Positions 4,807-5,868 of a stretch of 5,868 bases of DNA are shown in pieces (positions within the stretch are counted from its first letter, which is position 1; every line of letters begins with the position of its first letter). Under the pieces are notes generated by a model that was not told the DNA's origin, did no database searches, and was given only the letters and a program-made list of their open reading frames with translations. The position numbers were made by a program, and so were the translations under genes. The DNA comes from Kiritimatiellales bacterium (GTDB lineage Bacteria > Verrucomicrobiota > Kiritimatiellia > Kiritimatiellales > Pontiellaceae). Location of the stretch: assembly GCA_030630445.1 (NCBI GenBank), contig DAOVNC010000241.1, positions 1-5,868 on the forward strand. Reading direction: 5' to 3'.

Positions 4807-5448
4807 CTAGCCCAGCTGCTCGAGAACCGCGCTACGAACTTCGGCGATGCTGCGGGAGGCATTGATCGGATGGATGAGGTTCTTGGCCTTGTAGTAGCTA
4901 ATCAAGGGCGCAGTCCGCTCCGCATAAACCTCCAGCCGTTTCTTGATGGTTTCCTCATTGTCATCCGGTCGCTGGATTAATTCGCACCCTTCGGTATCGC
5001 AGATATTGTGCATGGCCGGTGGATTGTATTTCACATGATAGACCGTGCCGCACTTTCCGCAGGTACGACGACCGGACAACCGCTCAACAATCACTTCAGC
5101 CGGGCATTCCAGCAAGATGACTCCGTCGATGGCACCTTCCAACGAGAGGAGAAGTTCGTCGAACTTTTCCGCCTGCACCAAGGTGCGCGGGAAACCGTCG
5201 AAAAGGAACTTTTGCCCTCTGTCGGCCGATTCGAGCAAACTGCGGATCATGCCCACCACGACTTTGTCGGGGACAAACTTTCCCTGATCCATGTTCGCCT
5301 TGGCTTCAAGGCCTAGCGGGGTTTCAAGACGAATCTGCTCGCGGAGGAGATCGCCGGTGGAAACATGGGTGTATCCCTTTCCCGCCAGCGCTTCGGCTAC
5401 GGTGCCCTTGCCAGCTCCGGGCGGACCCAATAAAACAATCGCGGTCAT
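4807..5448 (-). CDS. adk: Adenylate kinase, long form with zinc-type LID
   Basis: It catalyses ATP + AMP to 2 ADP in the cytoplasm. The product is 213 aa, the long bacterial form. Visible motifs are the P-loop GPPGAGKGT (8-16), STGDLLR (30-36), FDGFPRT (83-89) in the AMP/ATP site, and the LID entry RLSGRRTC (123-130). The LID carries C130, C133 and C150, as in the zinc-binding Bacillus-type enzymes. The fourth ligand position, usually Cys or Asp, is E153, with an extra C155 two residues on. QRPDDNEETIKKRL (159-172) completes the LID and the conserved Arg set. The start codon overlaps the secY stop (ATGA) and has no convincing SD, so translation is probably coupled to secY. Confidence 0.97.
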   Translation of the reverse strand: MTAIVLLGPPGAGKGTVAEALAGKGYTHVSTGDLLREQIRLETPLGLEAKANMDQGKFVPDKVVVGMIRSLLESADRGQKFLFDGFPRTLVQAEKFDELLLSLEGAIDGVILLECPAEVIVERLSGRRTCGKCGTVYHVKYNPPAMHNICDTEGCELIQRPDDNEETIKKRLEVYAERTAPLISYYKAKNLIHPINASRSIAEVRSAVLEQLG

Positions 5449-5868
5449 CTTCTACTGCGTAGCTTACCTTTTTTCAGGAAGCCGTCGTAGTGGCGCATCA
5501 GAAGATGCGATTCGATCTGGCGCATGGTATCCAGCATCACACCCACGATGATCAGCAAGCTCGTTCCGCCAAAGAACGAGGCCACGATCCACGGCACATT
5601 GAACTGTGCGGTCATGAAGTTCGGCATGACGGCAATGGCCGTAAGGAATACCGCGCCCGCCAGCGTCAGTCGTGTCATGGTGCGGTCAAGGTATTCGGCC
5701 GTAGGGCGTCCTGGACGGATGCCGGGAACATAGCCGCCCTGTTTCTTTAGGTTGTCGGCAATCTGAATGGGGTTGAACTGCGTGGCCACCCAAAAGTAGG
5801 AGAAGAAAAGAATCATCAGGCCAAACCAGAACATGTACCAGCCAGAACCCTGATGGAAGGTGCTGGCC
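5445..5868 (-). CDS. secY: Protein translocase subunit SecY, C-terminal part (5' end outside window)
   Basis: SecY is the pore subunit of the SecYEG channel in the inner membrane. About 140 C-terminal residues are present, beginning ASTFHQGSGWYMFWFG and open to the window edge. Hydrophobic segments match TM8 (FWFGLMILFFSYFWVATQF), TM9 (LTLAGAVFLTAIAVM) and TM10 (TSLLIIVGVMLDTM). The cytoplasmic loop before TM9 contains the conserved NLKKQGGYVPGIRPG and the TMTRLTL block, the region that contacts SecA and the ribosome. The basic tail KKGKLRSRR ends at a TGA that overlaps the adk ATG by four bases (ATGA). The missing N-terminal two thirds and the preceding spc genes should lie to the right of the window. 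Confidence 0.97.
   Translation of the reverse strand, partial: ASTFHQGSGWYMFWFGLMILFFSYFWVATQFNPIQIADNLKKQGGYVPGIRPGRPTAEYLDRTMTRLTLAGAVFLTAIAVMPNFMTAQFNVPWIVASFFGGTSLLIIVGVMLDTMRQIESHLLMRHYDGFLKKGKLRSRR

Noticed and set aside
4210..4810. Frames of about 150 codons on both strands over map
   Set aside because: They overlap the methionine aminopeptidase frame, whose complete set of metal ligands is present; these are shadow frames of a GC-rich gene.

Overview
The window is the distal half of a bacterial spc/alpha-type ribosomal protein operon, read entirely on the minus strand, followed by a separate metabolic gene on the same strand. In transcription order (right to left) the genes are secY (only its 3' part is present), adk, map, infA, rpmJ, rpsM, rpsK, rpoA and rplQ. 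A clear intrinsic terminator follows, then an intergenic region of about 190 bp, then a phosphate acetyltransferase gene (pta) that runs off the left edge of the window.

The organism is a bacterium of moderately high GC content. The gene order equals the Bacillus-type order, with adk, map, infA and rpmJ after secY and no rpsD between rpsK and rpoA. The protein sequences do not look like Firmicutes. The RpoA start (MATRLGRFEMPK), the longer S13 and the acidic/lysine-rich extension on S11 suggest the Planctomycetes-Verrucomicrobia-Chlamydiae superphylum, perhaps Kiritimatiellota or Verrucomicrobiota. This placement is inference from memory of family sequences and was not tested.

The operon is tightly packed. 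secY and adk overlap by an ATGA, map stops directly before the infA ATG, and infA and rpmJ are one base apart; these junctions have weak or no Shine-Dalgarno (SD) sequences in three of four cases and are probably translationally coupled. rpsM, rpsK, rpoA and rplQ each have a good SD. The products work together in gene expression: protein export (SecY), nucleotide balance (Adk), N-terminal Met removal (Map), initiation (IF-1), ribosome assembly (L36, S13, S11, L17) and transcription (RpoA).

Most of the window is ordinary housekeeping sequence. Three things stand out. S11 carries an N-terminal extension of about 117 residues containing a nearly perfect 33-bp tandem repeat. IF-1 has lost the conserved KMRKNYIRI-type loop, and a GC-rich inverted repeat encodes the replaced segment. 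rpsD is absent from its usual place in the alpha operon. I saw no mobile element, CRISPR array, tRNA or rRNA, and no new multi-gene system.
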